The translations under genes were made by a program, and so were the position numbers. 64,000 nucleotides of DNA. Source: Pagrus major. Lineage: Eukaryota; Chordata; Actinopteri; Spariformes; Sparidae. The notes beneath the pieces were generated by a model that was given only the letters and a program-made list of their open reading frames with translations, did not search any database and was not told the DNA's origin. Of this stretch, positions 54,046 through 64,000 are shown in pieces. How positions within the stretch are numbered: the first letter of the stretch is position 1; every line of letters begins with the position of its first letter. The DNA is taken from positions 12,038,197 through 12,102,196 of the forward strand of contig NC_133230.1 in the NCBI RefSeq assembly GCF_040436345.1, given 5' to 3'.

Positions 54046-55022
54046 TGACAAACCGAGCCGAATGCCACAGCGGAGCTCGTCTTCTCGTGCAGTTATAGTG
54101 CGAGTCGGTCGATCTAAAAGCGGAAAAATGGGGATGCTCGCTGCGATGGATGATTAAACGGCAAGTCTGCTAACTTCACAAGCAACTACAGCGGCTGATT
54201 TAACAGCTGATGGCGCTTAAAGAAAAGAAAGACAGGAGGAGTTTGACACAAACTTTCAAAGACCTAACCCTAACCCAAAAATTGATGAAGAGGTAAAAAG
54301 TAATTGCTTCAGGCTAAGCAGATCTTGCCCGAGTTATTTGTTTTCCGTGTCGGAGGTCTTTCTTTCCCGAGTTTTGAATAGAATGGAAAACCCCATTAAC
54401 GAATGCTGCATTCACTTGCTCCTCAGATGATCCCATTGCCCCAGTTGGGAAGTCGTTAGTGGGCTTCTGGGTTTGGAACAGCAAAGAGAAGTTCAAACAT
54501 GTTAGAGTTTAAACAACACGCTGACCACTGTTTCCAGTAGTTCAGTGAAAAGTGAAATGATACGATGATGATACAATCCATGACTTTAGTAAAAGTTTCC
54601 TACCATCCACCCAAGCTTTACTTTCGTCCGCCATGTTTCAGCAGCATATGATGCCGACTCTGCAACTTGTGTACCAAAATGTTCCCCAATTTTCTTCGAG
54701 TTGGTATTCATGTGAATTTTCCCAGTCAGAAAAAAACCTTTATCTGATAATTCCGACAGCGCATGAATGCACAGGTGTGCATTCATTCTGACTGTGTTAT
54801 CTAAACTTTGTTGCAGATGCTGGGTCGCTGTATGACATAATTCGTAAGGCTGCCTGGTGAGTGTTAACAAATGAAATGTTCGTATTACCACATGTAAACA
54901 ATTTAAAGTGTGATTTTAATTGTCAGTTTCATCTTCCATTGTGGAATATGGATGACATCTGACTTTAACCTCTGACTGTGGCGTCTAAACTTTGTTTCAG
55001 ATCACCTTTTGTTGCTTCTAAC

Positions 55023-55382
55023 ATGCCCAAAGATAGCCGTGCCGCACGTGAGCGGAGGCGACAGGCGGCACGCCGTGCTCGTGCAGCTGAGTCAGAAGAA
55101 GCACGAGCTGCACGCCTGGCAAAAGATGCCGCACGCATGGCTAAAAAGAGGGCACTGGAAACACCGCAGATACGAGCCGAGCGCCTGGCAGTGGAGGCTG
55201 CACGAATTGCTAAAAAGAGGGCGAAGCGAAGGCAGCAGAGGCGTGCGGACTGCCTGGCAAGCAAGGCTGTGCGCATTGCTAACATGTGGGCTACTGAAGT
55301 GTCTGAGGTGCGAGTGGAGCGATGGTCGTGGGACCTTCAACATCAAGAGGAGGAGACCTCTGCAGACCAGGTCTATTATTAG
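55023..55382 (+). CDS. Small stand-alone STPR-repeat (FMBP-1-like) protein
   Basis: A 119-aa Arg/Ala-rich protein composed of 23-residue units: a partial unit (1-22), then 23-45 (starts ESEEARAARLAKDAARMAKK), 46-68 (starts ETPQIRAERLAVEAARIAKK) and 69-91 (starts RRQQRRADCLASKAVRIANM), with a degenerate tail ending SADQVYY. The period and the R-A-x-R-L-A pattern fit the STPR domain, the 23-aa helical DNA-binding repeat of silkworm FMBP-1 and vertebrate ZNF821. STPR-like repeats also occur near Helitron proteins in fish. No zinc finger accompanies it. An acceptor (TTTGTTTCAG) ends at 55000, so the ATG at 55023 is preferred over the in-frame ATG at 54978. Possible earlier exons: 53400-53645 and 54817-54856. 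Likely nuclear and DNA-binding; gene status inferred. Confidence 0.5.
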   Translation: MPKDSRAARERRRQAARRARAAESEEARAARLAKDAARMAKKRALETPQIRAERLAVEAARIAKKRAKRRQQRRADCLASKAVRIANMWATEVSEVRVERWSWDLQHQEEETSADQVYY

Positions 55383-56130
55383 TAATTATTTAACACAGCA
55401 GTGATGTGGGAATTAGATGATTGCATAAATTATTGAAATATTAATGAGATTTTTTATTATTTAATTTGGGTATTTTAAGTTATTAAAAAAAGATCTATGA
55501 ATATCAATGAATTAGTCATTAATCAATTTTAATATGGTTTTTAACTTTCCATACTGAGTCCAACAGGCCTATAGGAGTGCAATGATAGACCAGTGGCCTT
55601 TTTTTCAACAGTTTTATTATTATAGTAATAATAATAATAATAATAATAATGATAATAATAATGCCATGATACAGCAGTGATTAATTAAGAAACCATGATT
55701 ATATACATATGCTGTTGGCCATTTATATATTTTTTTCATTTATTTTTATTGCAAAACTGAACAATCATAAACAACAATAGACATATCTGCCAAGCGTTAA
55801 ATAAATTGTATACTTAAAAAGGGAAAAAAGGTTTAGTGGTTTACACAATTTAGAGTGTTTTGGGGTTTGTTGAGTGCTGAGTAGTTTGTATATATTGCTG
55901 CATTTGATCAATTAAAAAAATGCAAAAAGGAAAGAAAAAGGAAAAAAACTTTTGTGGGTGTTAGATTTTGCTCAGCCAAAAAAAAAAGATTTATATATTT
56001 TTTTTCCAAACATTAAGGGGTAAATACATCATATATAAAGAGAAAGAACATTTGTATAGAAATGAAAATTGAACATAAACCCAATTAAATTAAATTAAAT
56101 TAAATTTCTTATTTGTTGATAATGATGTTC
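55383..56130. other. AT-rich spacer with (AAT)n tract
   Basis: (ATA/AAT)n near 55620-55660, A-rich and T-rich runs, and a short TTAAA repeat at 56086-56105. No gene. Confidence 0.55.
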
Positions 56131-57220
56131 AGTTAAAGGAATAGTTCACTCTAGAACGAAATTCAGTCATTATCGACTCACCCTCATGCTGATGAGAAAT
56201 CCAGTGTAGTTTTTTATTCCTCAAAGTGCAGCTGGAGACCCGCAGGGGTACCATCCTGCAGCAAAAGTCCATATAACGGGTCAATGGTACCCGAGACGAA
56301 AAGGTCCATAAAACTACACAAAAACTTTGTAATATTCCTCCATACTGCAATCCAAGTGTCCTGAAGTGGGGACATCCAGAGTTTACTCGAAACGACGTCA
56401 TTTAGTACATTTTTCTAGCCTAAACAGTCACTATACTATGTTTACCTGGAGGCACGCGAGTCTCCCTCAGCCGCTCGCACTACGGAAGCCGCGCCAGACA
56501 AGATCAACAGAAGTCGCGATATTCGCGGTGTTTACATCCAGCTGTGAGCGACACGAGAGCACAGCCATGCACGAGAACGAAGTCCGCTTTCTCCCCGAGT
56601 TGGATGTAAAACAACATGTTTTGTTATTTTCTTTGTCACTCAAAGGTTGACTCTTTTTTTTTTTAAATTAATATAAAAAGATGGTCCGAGTGTGTTCCTT
56701 TCCTAGATGCTTCAATCAGATGAAGCGTGCGCACAGGAGATCCATGACTTTCCACAAACTACCAGTTCAGGACCCTGAGAGACTACAGCTGTGGCTGAAT
56801 GCTCTTCGTCGCGATATCAACACCGTCAACGTCCGTGGACTCCGGGTCTGCAGTGAACACTTTTTTCACCGGAGGATTTCAAATTTTCTAAAGGAAGAGC
56901 TTTGTTGAAGACTACAGCTGTGCCGGCCATGTCACAACTAAGGACAGAGGTAGGTACTTTACAGACCTTTTATATAACTTACATGTTTGTATATTTATAT
57001 ACCTTTTAAATCGAGTAGCATGAAAACAAAAGACATACTACTCTAGTGAGAGCGTGCCTTTGGTCCTGCGGGTCTTGGCCTCTTTTCCCAGTTGATTTTA
57101 GGCACGTGGAAAAACATCTCGAGACCCCCCCTCACAGCTGGATGGATGTAAAACACCGGTGTGTATCTATCGCGACTTCTCGTTGATCTACGCGGCTTCC
57201 GTAGTGCAGAGCTGTGAGGG
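56131..57220. mobile_element. THAP-bearing DNA element with internal inverted arms
   Basis: Left end TTAAAGGAATAGTTCACT followed by ATTCAGTCATTATCGACTCA is a MITE-type terminus. Sequence 56461-56550 is the imperfect reverse complement of 57130-57220 (ACGGAAGCCGCG against CGCGGCTTCCGT; ACATCCAGCTGTGAGC against CTCACAGCTGGATG). Between the arms lies a broken THAP exon. No right terminus matching the left was found, so the element is truncated or rearranged. THAP-domain transposases are typical of P-element-like transposons, which suggests that origin. It ends about 200 bp before the start codon of the next gene. Confidence 0.65.
56681..56940 (+). pseudogene. Broken THAP zinc-finger exon
   Basis: Opens MVRVCSFPRC, then has the family Trp in LQLWLNAL and the second Cys-His pair in CSEHF: the C2CH zinc ligands of a THAP DNA-binding domain. 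Right after CSEHF, at a run of six T (56860-56866 region), the frame shifts. The expected continuation, including an AVP motif (CTGTGCCGGCC near 56919), is in another frame. The open frame stops at 56908. THAP domains bind DNA in P-element-type transposases and in host THAP proteins. Here the frameshift argues for a decayed transposon exon. Confidence 0.7.
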
Positions 57221-57434
57221 TGCAGTTCACACGCTGCACCATCGGGGGCGATAGCGAGCTACTGACGTGTGATCGCTGCCGTAAAGTGAACACAGAAGAA
57301 GACAGCGCCCCGCAACAAGCTAGACTGAATGCAAATAATGCAGCAAGGAACCGCATGAGAAGTAGTTCACGGCTTTAAAGTCTCTTTCTTTAGTCCACGT
57401 TGATTTTGCCAAACCCGAGGATTTTGGAGCCAAC

Positions 57435-60400
57435 ATGGCGACTACGGAAACTGGCGATGGACATCAACGTCTGGCCACCAATCAAGACTCGTCTGCTGGC
57501 GCGGTAATTTTCTGCACGTTGTTACGGCTGTGTACATTCCTGATAACGTTGTTTATGTAAAGATGTTTGTACATCTTCGACTAGAGCAGCTGATTCATTT
57601 GCACAGCACAGTTTAGCTAGTGTGGTGTGCGTTACGCGACGAGAGTTAGCTAACCGCGGCGAGCTAACACAGACAGACAGAGAGGTGTGCACAGATGTAA
57701 GCAAGCTAGCCTTAGCTTAGCCAGCGTTGAGCTAGTTATCTTGTTTATAGGTCATTTAATCTGAAGACATGTCATTATCACATGGCTGAATTAAAGGAAG
57801 CGACTCAGACGGAGGTAAATAAACCATATTTGTCCGGATTGGCGCTGGGTTGTAGCTGTTAGCTAAACATCCCTGCAGCAGTAGCGCTATTTGTGTTTAC
57901 ATTACAAGAGCAGTGCTGCCGTATCAGCAACAAGCTAATCTGTTTTCTTCGTGTGGTCGCACAAAACGAAAATAAGGCTGAAGTGACAGCGTGTGCACGC
58001 AGTGTGTCAGTGTCAGCTACACTTTCATCACCCGTGTTTTTTCCACAGCTATCTGTTTATACAAGCACATCGGCTTTGATCACGTGTAAGCTGGCTGCAT
58101 TGTAAAGTTAAGTACATTTTCCACATGAGCATATTGCGATTAAAACGCACAATGAGCCTTAAAGGGACACTATGTAGTTTGAGAAGAAATTGAAACTCAG
58201 AACATTAATATTCACAATATTAATGAGGCAATGATACAAACTTAGAAATATTAATTTTATCCCATTACTGAATAAACAAGCTGATCTCAGAGGAAAATAA
58301 GGTCCCAGAACACTGTTTGTTTATATGTGGTGGACCCTGCCACACTTCTCGCTTCAAAGCACAACAGTTTGAAATTGTGCTGTCCTTTAAAGGGGTAGTT
58401 CGGATTTTTTTGACATGAAGTTGTATGACATCCTCACCATCAGTGTCGTGCATCAGCAGTGACTTTTCCCCCACTGCGTCCTGTGAGCCGAGGTCTGTCC
58501 CGCTGTTGTTGCTGAAGAAAGTAGTTCCGGCTAGTTTGCGGGGTCACGAAGATAAAGCGTTTTGCTTCAAAAAACAATATCTGTTCAAAAGAGTAAAACA
58601 TTTGCATCACAAAATCGTTTACGACAAAAAAGTCAGACCTCACGATCACCTGGCACTATTTCCCCTCCCTTCGTATCACTGCGCGCTTCCGCCTGTTGAC
58701 ACACGGCACCGCTCCGTCAGCTGTTTCACGGTGTTTACATGCTCGGATGTGCGAGAGAGCTAACGTGAGAGCTAACGTGAGTACTAGCGAGATTATTAGA
58801 CAAGACGATATATAAAAATGGTGCGGACTTGCAGTTATCCGGGTTGCAACAACAAAGGTCACACCAAGTCGCCGTATATACTTCACCGCTTTCCTGTCAC
58901 GGACGTTGCTATTAGGCAACTTTGGCTTCTTGCCATTGGCGTGAACACTGAAGCGAGACTGCCAAGGGTGAAAAAGCTTCGTGTGTGTAGTGCACACTTC
59001 AGCAAGGACGATTATGTTCCTATACGCCCAGGAAAGAGGAAGAAACATGTTTTGAAGAGCACTGCTGTGCCACGACCCCATGTAAGTACAACTACCTACA
59101 AGCTAAAGACGGTGCCTTTTTATATGATGACTGTTATTATTATTGTCAGCAACTATGTACTGTCTGTACAGAAACATATTTGTCACTGTCACTGTTGGTA
59201 GTAAGTAAAATGTAAGATATATTATTACTATTACTGTGTGTTGTGTGTGTATAAATGTTTGTATAATACATTTGAGATTCTCTCTTGTAATCTACAACAC
59301 AATATTTGATTTTATGTTTTCAAAGGCATCGTCCTTGCTGAAGTGTGCCCTACACACACGAAGCTTTTTCACCCTTGGCAGTCTCGCTTCAATGTTCAAG
59401 CCTATGGCAAGAAGCCAAAGTTGCCTAATAGCAATGTCCGTGACAGGAAAGCGGTGAAATATATACGGCGACTTGGTGTGATCTTTGTTGTTGCAACCCG
59501 GATAATCGTAAATCCGCACCATTTTTATATATCCTCTTGTCTAATAATCTCGCTAGTACTCACGTTAGCTCTCACGTTAGCTCTCTCGCACATCCGAGCA
59601 TGTAAACACCGTGAAACAGCTGACGGAGCGGTGCGGTGTGTCAACAGGCGGAAGCACGCAGTGATACGAAGGGAGGGAAAATAGTGCCAGGTGATCATGA
59701 GGTCTGACTTTTTTGTCGTAAACGATTTTGTGATGCAAATGTTTTACTCTTTTGAACGGATATTGTTTTTTGAAGCAAAACGCTTTATCTTCGTGACCCC
59801 GCAAACTAGTCGGAACTACTTTCTTCAGCAACAACAGCGGGACAGACCTCGGCTCACAGGACGCAGTGGGGGAAAAGTCACTGCTGATGCAAAATAAGGT
59901 CCCAGAACACTGTTTGTTTATATGTGGTGGACCCTGCCACCCTTCTTGCTTCAAAGTACAACAGTTTGAAAATGTGCTGTCCTTTAAGGTCAGTTTGTTT
60001 CATTCAGTTTATTAAGTCATCAAAAAAAGAACGTTTATTTATTTAGTTTGTTCAGGGAAAGAAAAATCTGTCTTTCTCTTCTGATTTACGTTTCTCTCAA
60101 AACTACAAAGTGCACCTTTTTAAAGGAACGGTTCACCCAAAAAATAGATTCAGTCAGCCAATTCTCCGCCGTTTGTTCACACAGAGCCAAGCAGCTCCGG
60201 GGTAAAAGACAAACCAGTGTGTAATTCACACAGGAAGCTGGCGCCGCGGCTTTAAAAGAGGCGTGACGGTACACGTCATGATGATGACGTCTGTGTGGTT
60301 TTTTTCTACGCGTTTCCCCCGGTGTCCTCCTGTTAATCTTAACATGCACCCACTGACTGTTTATAATCATATGGATGCTGTTATAATGTGTTGTGATGAG

Positions 60401-62959
60401 ATCCTGACCCACCAAATATCCTGGAAAATGACAAAGTTACGTTTTTCTCTAAATTACATAATCACCATCAGTCAACAGGACGCCGTCTGACTCTTTCACT
60501 CGCGGGGAGGGAGGCTGTTTTATGGGGGAAAGTTCACTGAAGTCTCGGTTGGGAGGGCTGACCTTCACGGTGATTTTTTTCACCAAGACAAACAGTTGGT
60601 GAGTTAAAGTTTTTTGCCGGGGACAGACGCTGTTTTTCGGGCAGAAATGTGACGAAGAGTCGGTCGGACAGACACTTCTCCACTTATAACTGTGGTATTT
60701 TTTTCCTCATAAGTTGTCAAAGACAGGACCAGTTACTACGTTACTGTTGTTTGGTCCAGTAATGTTGCTTTGTGGGACATTTATCTATATTTTGTTGAGT
60801 GAAGGACCTGTATAGTTATCAGACAGTGAACACCATCAGACCGACACGCCCTCGCTCTGCGCCGCCGGCTTATCCATTCACGCTGGTTCAGTTCGCCAAT
60901 GCTGCGCCTCTGATACTACCTCTGATACTACCTCCGGAGCCACATCAGAGGCGCAGCGAAATTTCACCCCTCGCCGCATCTGAGACTTTCACACAGAGGC
61001 GGATGCGGAGAATTGGCGCAGGATCCCCGCATGCAAACATGCAAGTGTGAATGGGGTAGTATCTACTTAGCCCCATGCCAGTGGAAAATCAGGTGAAGTT
61101 TTGTCATCCACAAAACATTTCTGGAGCTTCACAGCAAAACAGTGTTGTTCATTCTCCTGAATAACTGAAGCAAATGGGGACTTGTTTTAAAACGAAAAGA
61201 AAACAACTAGGGGAAAAAAATGGCTCCATACAGCTGGAAAAGGTCAGTACATCACTGAATTTTCCTTTTTATGCCATACTGTGGTGTCAGCTTTATTGAA
61301 GTCAATGGGAGATGCATGAAGAAACAGACTTAAACCCAACGTATCTACGTTGTAAGACTTCTGAGGAGGAAATGGCTCCAGAAAATGAAAGAACACACTT
61401 CAGAGAGCAGGTTAACCACTGATTTTTTTTTTTTTTTTTTTTAATCTACACGTTGTGCAGGAAAGGCTTTTGTTCACAGCGTGATTGCAGTCATATCAGC
61501 GGAAATCAGTCGGACCTACCCCGTTTGTTGACAATATTATTAGCCCTGTCAATCATTTGGGCAAAAAAAAAAATCAGTGGTTAACCTACTCTCTGAAGTG
61601 TGTTCTTTCATTTCCTGGAGGCGTTTCTTCATTAGAAGTCATACGATGTAGGTAGGTATGTTGGGTTTTAGTGTGTTTCTTCTTGCACCTCCCATAGATT
61701 TCAGTACAGCTGTCACCACAGTCTGGCCCAAAGCAAGATTCAGTGACGTAATGACACTTTCTTCTTTTTTAGGTTCCCGACCACACTTTGAGGGTGTAAA
61801 TAACATATTTTCAGATCTATTTGAGATCTCTGGGCTTCCAGAGACTTGGATTACGCTGGAAGAGCTGTATGAAGCCGTTTCATTTCATTTCTCGGTTGTT
61901 TTTCACGTTTTGAAATAAGTCGCCATCGACTTGAGTTGTTTAGGGGAACGCTGCAACACTGTTTTGCTGTGAATCTCGAGAAATGTTTTGTGGACTTCAA
62001 AACTTCTCCTGACTTTCCATCGGCATGAGGATGAATTTTTGGGTGAGCTTATCCTTTTAAACCTGCTCTTTCAGTTGTTGTGTCGTGAGAAATCAGCCAT
62101 GTGAAGTATCGTATTTAAATAAAGCTTCAGCATAGCCATTCAACTAATGACAGGTTTTGTTTTACATGCACTTCACACCAGACAAACCAGCAATATGAAA
62201 AACTTATTTCTTGAAGTATTATTCTGGGATTGTACAGAATCATTGTTTATTGTCTGACACAGGTGAAAGAGGAGACAGACAGAGAGTCAGTGGAAGCTGT
62301 TTCGCAGCTGGGATCATCAGTGGAAGCTGTCTCGGAGCCAGGATCATCAGTGGATGTTAAAGACCCAGAGCTTGCTTGTCGAGCTTCTCTGAGACTCTCT
62401 GAACGTGGAGAGCAGGACGACTCTGTTGCTGCTGAAAAAGAAATGGAAAGTAAAGAAACTGAACATAAAGAAACTGAGGCTGATGTGGGCCCTTCTCCTG
62501 AATCTATATCTCCTCAAAATCAACCCTCCTCACAGTCGTCTTTCTTTACAGAAGTCAGCACGGTTTTGGTTCAAGGTGGTGAATCAGATAGCACATCAGC
62601 GTCTGAAAAAGAGGTGAAAACTGAGGAAGACTCTGAGTTATACGATGAAAATGTTGCAGCAAAGGACAACAGCTCAGAGGAAAGTCTCACAGGACCCGAC
62701 ATCAGTGAGGACTCAAGTATGGACAAGACATCTGAACTCAAGGAGGAGACAACAAACACGGATGAAAAGCCGAACACAGAAATCGACACACAGCAGGAAA
62801 AGTCGTCTCTATCGAGGGTTTCAACAGCGGACGACCTTGATGAGATGATGGACATTGGTACAGTGGATCAGGTGGAGCAGGAAGCTCAGATGAAAGAAGA
62901 GGAAGTGAACTGTTTGATGGATGTGGAGAGCAGCCGTTCACCTGCCTTTTCTAATACAG
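57435..62959 (+). CDS. Acidic N-terminal part of a large gene, possibly zmym4-like
   Basis: Exon 1 (57435-57503) starts in CCAACATGGCG and encodes 23 residues (MATTETGDGHQRL...), phase 0, donor GCG|GTAATT. After a 4.8-kb intron packed with fold-back elements, exon 2 (62263-62959, acceptor CTGACACAG, donor ACAG|GTAAAG) encodes 232 residues rich in Glu, Ser, Thr and Asp. An internal duplication repeats SVEAVS and GSSV near its start. Near its end DDLDEMMDIGTVDQVEQEAQ stands out as a conserved-looking motif. No zinc finger is reached before the window ends. Human SFPQ is followed by ZMYM4, so a zmym4 orthologue is the best guess from position. The protein itself does not prove it, and a matrin-type nuclear protein would look similar. 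Confidence 0.6.
58157..58393. repeat. Nonautonomous element with TTAAAGGACA-type ends
   Basis: Starts TTAAAGGGACACTATGTAGT and ends GTGCTGTCCTTTAAA, whose complement begins TTTAAAGGACAGCAC, giving short inverted ends. A related copy is in pithd1 intron 1 (7858-8035). Its last 100 bp (about 58292-58393) reappear in direct orientation at 59891-59991. Confidence 0.75.
58818..59081 (+). CDS. Intact THAP-domain exon in the left palindrome arm
   Basis: 88 codons from ATG to a donor (CCAT|GTAAGTA at 59081/59082), phase 0. THAP consensus residues are all present: Cys5 and Cys10 (CSYPGC), Pro26, Trp36, Cys57 and His60 with Phe61 (CSAHF), and the AVP motif at 83-85. This is a complete zinc-coordinating DNA-binding domain. 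No following exon with a transposase catalytic core was found, so it is probably the 5' exon of a P-element-like transposase that lost the rest, or a nonautonomous relic with an intact binding domain. It lies inside intron 1 of the gene starting at 57435, same strand. Confidence 0.65.
59328..59522 (-). pseudogene. Truncated THAP-domain copy in the right palindrome arm
   Basis: Minus-strand copy of the preceding exon: MVRIYDYPGC at the start and VCRAHFSKDD at the end, where similarity stops at the arm border. It has lost the first zinc ligand (Tyr in place of Cys5 in the IYDYPGC segment) and the AVP end, so it is not expected to fold normally. Confidence 0.7.
59891..59991. repeat. Direct duplicate of 58292-58393 beyond the palindrome
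   Basis: AAATAAGGTCCCAGAACACT through GTGCTGTCCTTTAA repeats the sequence found just left of the palindrome, in the same orientation, with few differences. The right arm is cut off at CTGATGC where this copy begins. Confidence 0.85.
60118..61065. repeat. MITE end and mixed intronic sequence
   Basis: TTAAAGGAACGGTTCACCCA at 60120 is a MITE terminus of the same general type as 56131. No partner end could be placed. GTCATGATGATGAC near 60276 is a small palindrome. Around 60890-61010 a GC-rich tract contains the duplicated word CTGATACTACCTC. The open frame at 60799 is not supported. Confidence 0.45.
61066..62040. mobile_element. Fold-back element, about 1 kb
   Basis: The left arm (61066-61432) and right arm (61562-62040) are imperfect reverse complements. 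Landmarks: CCACAAAACATTTCT (61110) with AGAAATGTTTTGTGG (61979), ACAGCAAAACAGTGTTG (61131) with AACACTGTTTTGCTGT (61954), TTAAACCCAACGTA (61330) with its complement near 61660, and GGTTAACCACTGATTTTT (61410) with AATCAGTGGTTAACC (61572). The right arm has about 100 bp extra near 61770-61880. T-run and A-run flank the centre. No gene. Confidence 0.85.
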
Positions 62960-64000
62960 GTAAAGTTAAGCAGAAGTTTTGTTTCTCTGTTATTTTTAGC
63001 TAAAAGTTTTTGTTTTCACGATGCAGAGAAACATTTTCAACACGGAGAGTTTATTGATGTTATGTAGTAAAAAAGTGGATGTTTTTAGAAAATTGTGGCG
63101 CTAATGAAGTGTTAACAGCCGTAGCTCCACATGTACCATCAGGTAAACTTTTTCTCCTTTTTTGCTGTGCATGCCTCCCATTTTTCAGCACCACCGGGCT
63201 TTACATTTGGGCCGCTGAAAAACAAAAAGAGCTCACAGTAGTTGATAGTAATGAGTAGTTGAAAAGCATGGCTATATATCACGTTGTTTAATGAATTGTT
63301 CGTACTGAAATATGGTCGAAACATTTGCCCTTCTGAACGTTACTTGCTTAATCTGTCTGCTAAGATAAAGTCTGGTGGTTTTGGACAAGGTTTTTTTTCA
63401 GCGCGTGTGAGAATTAATAGTTTAATCCGTTGTGGGGTTTTTTTCTTTCTGATTTGAGCCGTTGTTTTTTAGAAGATGACACAGGTGTTCGTTCATACAT
63501 GACAGCGGCGTGTACAATTACCATCTCGTTTACCTAACACCATGCATGTTTGAATGGGGCTTTTTTTTAAAGTTTATTTGCCAAATCTAAAAGAAAATTG
63601 ATAAATCATCAGCTTAATAGTAACTCTGGAATTTGCTGTGTGGCAGGTAATACATTCCTTTACATTAACTGAGGGGCCTGATGTGCCATCAGCCGACGTC
63701 GGGGCGGTCGATCAGTGTCTGTGGCCCTAGTTGTTGCCGTGTGTTCAGCATTGTTGGCGTCTCTTCGGTTGACTGACCATCTCAAATTGTTGGCAGAGCC
63801 CGTCAGTGGTAGAAATCACTCTGATTGGCCGTTCAGCTAAGCAAATCGAGAAGAGAAACAGAAAAAGAGGAATAGTCTCTTGATACTGTTGGTGTAGTAT
63901 CCATTATTTCACCTATCGAGTGTGGTTTCTCCTTATTTTTTTTAGCCTCCACCTCTTCACCAGTGCTGTTTCTTGTGTTGCACAGGCGATGTATGAAAAA
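62960..64000 (+). other. Intron 2 of the gene starting at 57435
   Basis: AT-rich with T runs. A small stem TTTTTCAGC / GCTGAAAAA spans 63181-63223. No further exon with both a good acceptor and an open frame before the window ends. Confidence 0.5.

Larger units (their letters stand above)
58394..59890. mobile_element. THAP palindrome: 563-bp arms around a 315-bp centre
   Basis: 58450-59012 is a highly similar reverse complement of 59328-59890; by eye only scattered substitutions differ. The left side begins with GGGGTAGTTCGG and extends 56 bp further out than the right arm. Each arm contains the 5' part of a THAP exon, pointing toward the centre. The centre (59013-59327) holds the rest of one exon, its donor and TG-rich sequence. 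A palindrome this long at this identity indicates a recent event. Confidence 0.85.

Noticed and set aside
54965-55285. Minus-strand and alternate + frames over the STPR exon
   Set aside because: Shadows of the repeated coding sequence; only the + frame from 55023 shows the exact 23-residue period.
56366-56650. 94-codon frame left of the broken THAP exon, and its counterpart at 57132-57356 on the minus strand
   Set aside because: Both arise from the element's inverted arms and show no domain.
58656-59081. Long minus-strand frame in the left palindrome arm, and its mirror at 59343-59684
   Set aside because: They are complements of the THAP exon duplicated by the inverted repeat, without zinc ligands of their own.
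61658-61918. 86-codon frame in the right fold-back arm
   Set aside because: Lies wholly inside the inverted-repeat element and is not preserved in the opposite arm.

Overview
This is a teleost-type (ray-finned fish) nuclear window: AT-rich introns with consensus splice sites, many short inverted-repeat DNA transposons (MITEs), CA and other microsatellites, and spliced vertebrate genes all on the + strand. I place it in fish because the proteins read as diverged vertebrate orthologues and the dispersed repeats look like teleost families. The species is not identifiable from sequence alone.

Layout: (1) 951-3464, the last seven coding exons of eloa (Elongin A, BC box visible). (2) 7212-9880, complete pithd1, six coding exons, 211 aa. 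(3) 12940-23918, lypla2 (acyl-protein thioesterase 2), a noncoding first exon by a CRE-bearing promoter plus nine coding exons, 230 aa. (4) 28081-35746, sfpq, ten coding exons, 661 aa, with a 3.6-kb last intron and one GC-AG intron. (5) 35747-47500, a long noncoding tract downstream of sfpq that holds exon-like pieces and a poly(A) site; it may carry alternative sfpq 3' ends. (6) 49134-52611, an unrecognised two-exon 275-aa Ser/Pro-rich protein. (7) 53400-55382, a probable small gene encoding a 119-aa protein made almost only of 23-residue STPR-like repeats. (8) 56131-62040, a cluster of fold-back elements, two with THAP zinc-finger exons. One of them is a 563-bp-armed palindrome inside intron 1 of (9), a gene starting at 57435 with a large acidic second exon (62263-62959) that runs off the window and may be zmym4-like.

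The order eloa-pithd1-lypla2 matches human 1p36.11. sfpq next to a possible zmym4 matches human 1p34.3. The window therefore joins two blocks that are apart in human. The genes are not a pathway: eloa is transcription elongation and ubiquitin ligase, pithd1 is proteasome/thioredoxin-like, lypla2 is protein depalmitoylation and sfpq is a nuclear RNA-binding paraspeckle protein.

The most unusual items are the THAP palindrome with its duplicated flank, the stand-alone STPR protein, the exon-like duplicates downstream of sfpq, and a perfect 34-bp hairpin after eloa. All calls come from reading translations and splice signals by eye; no alignment or database search was run.
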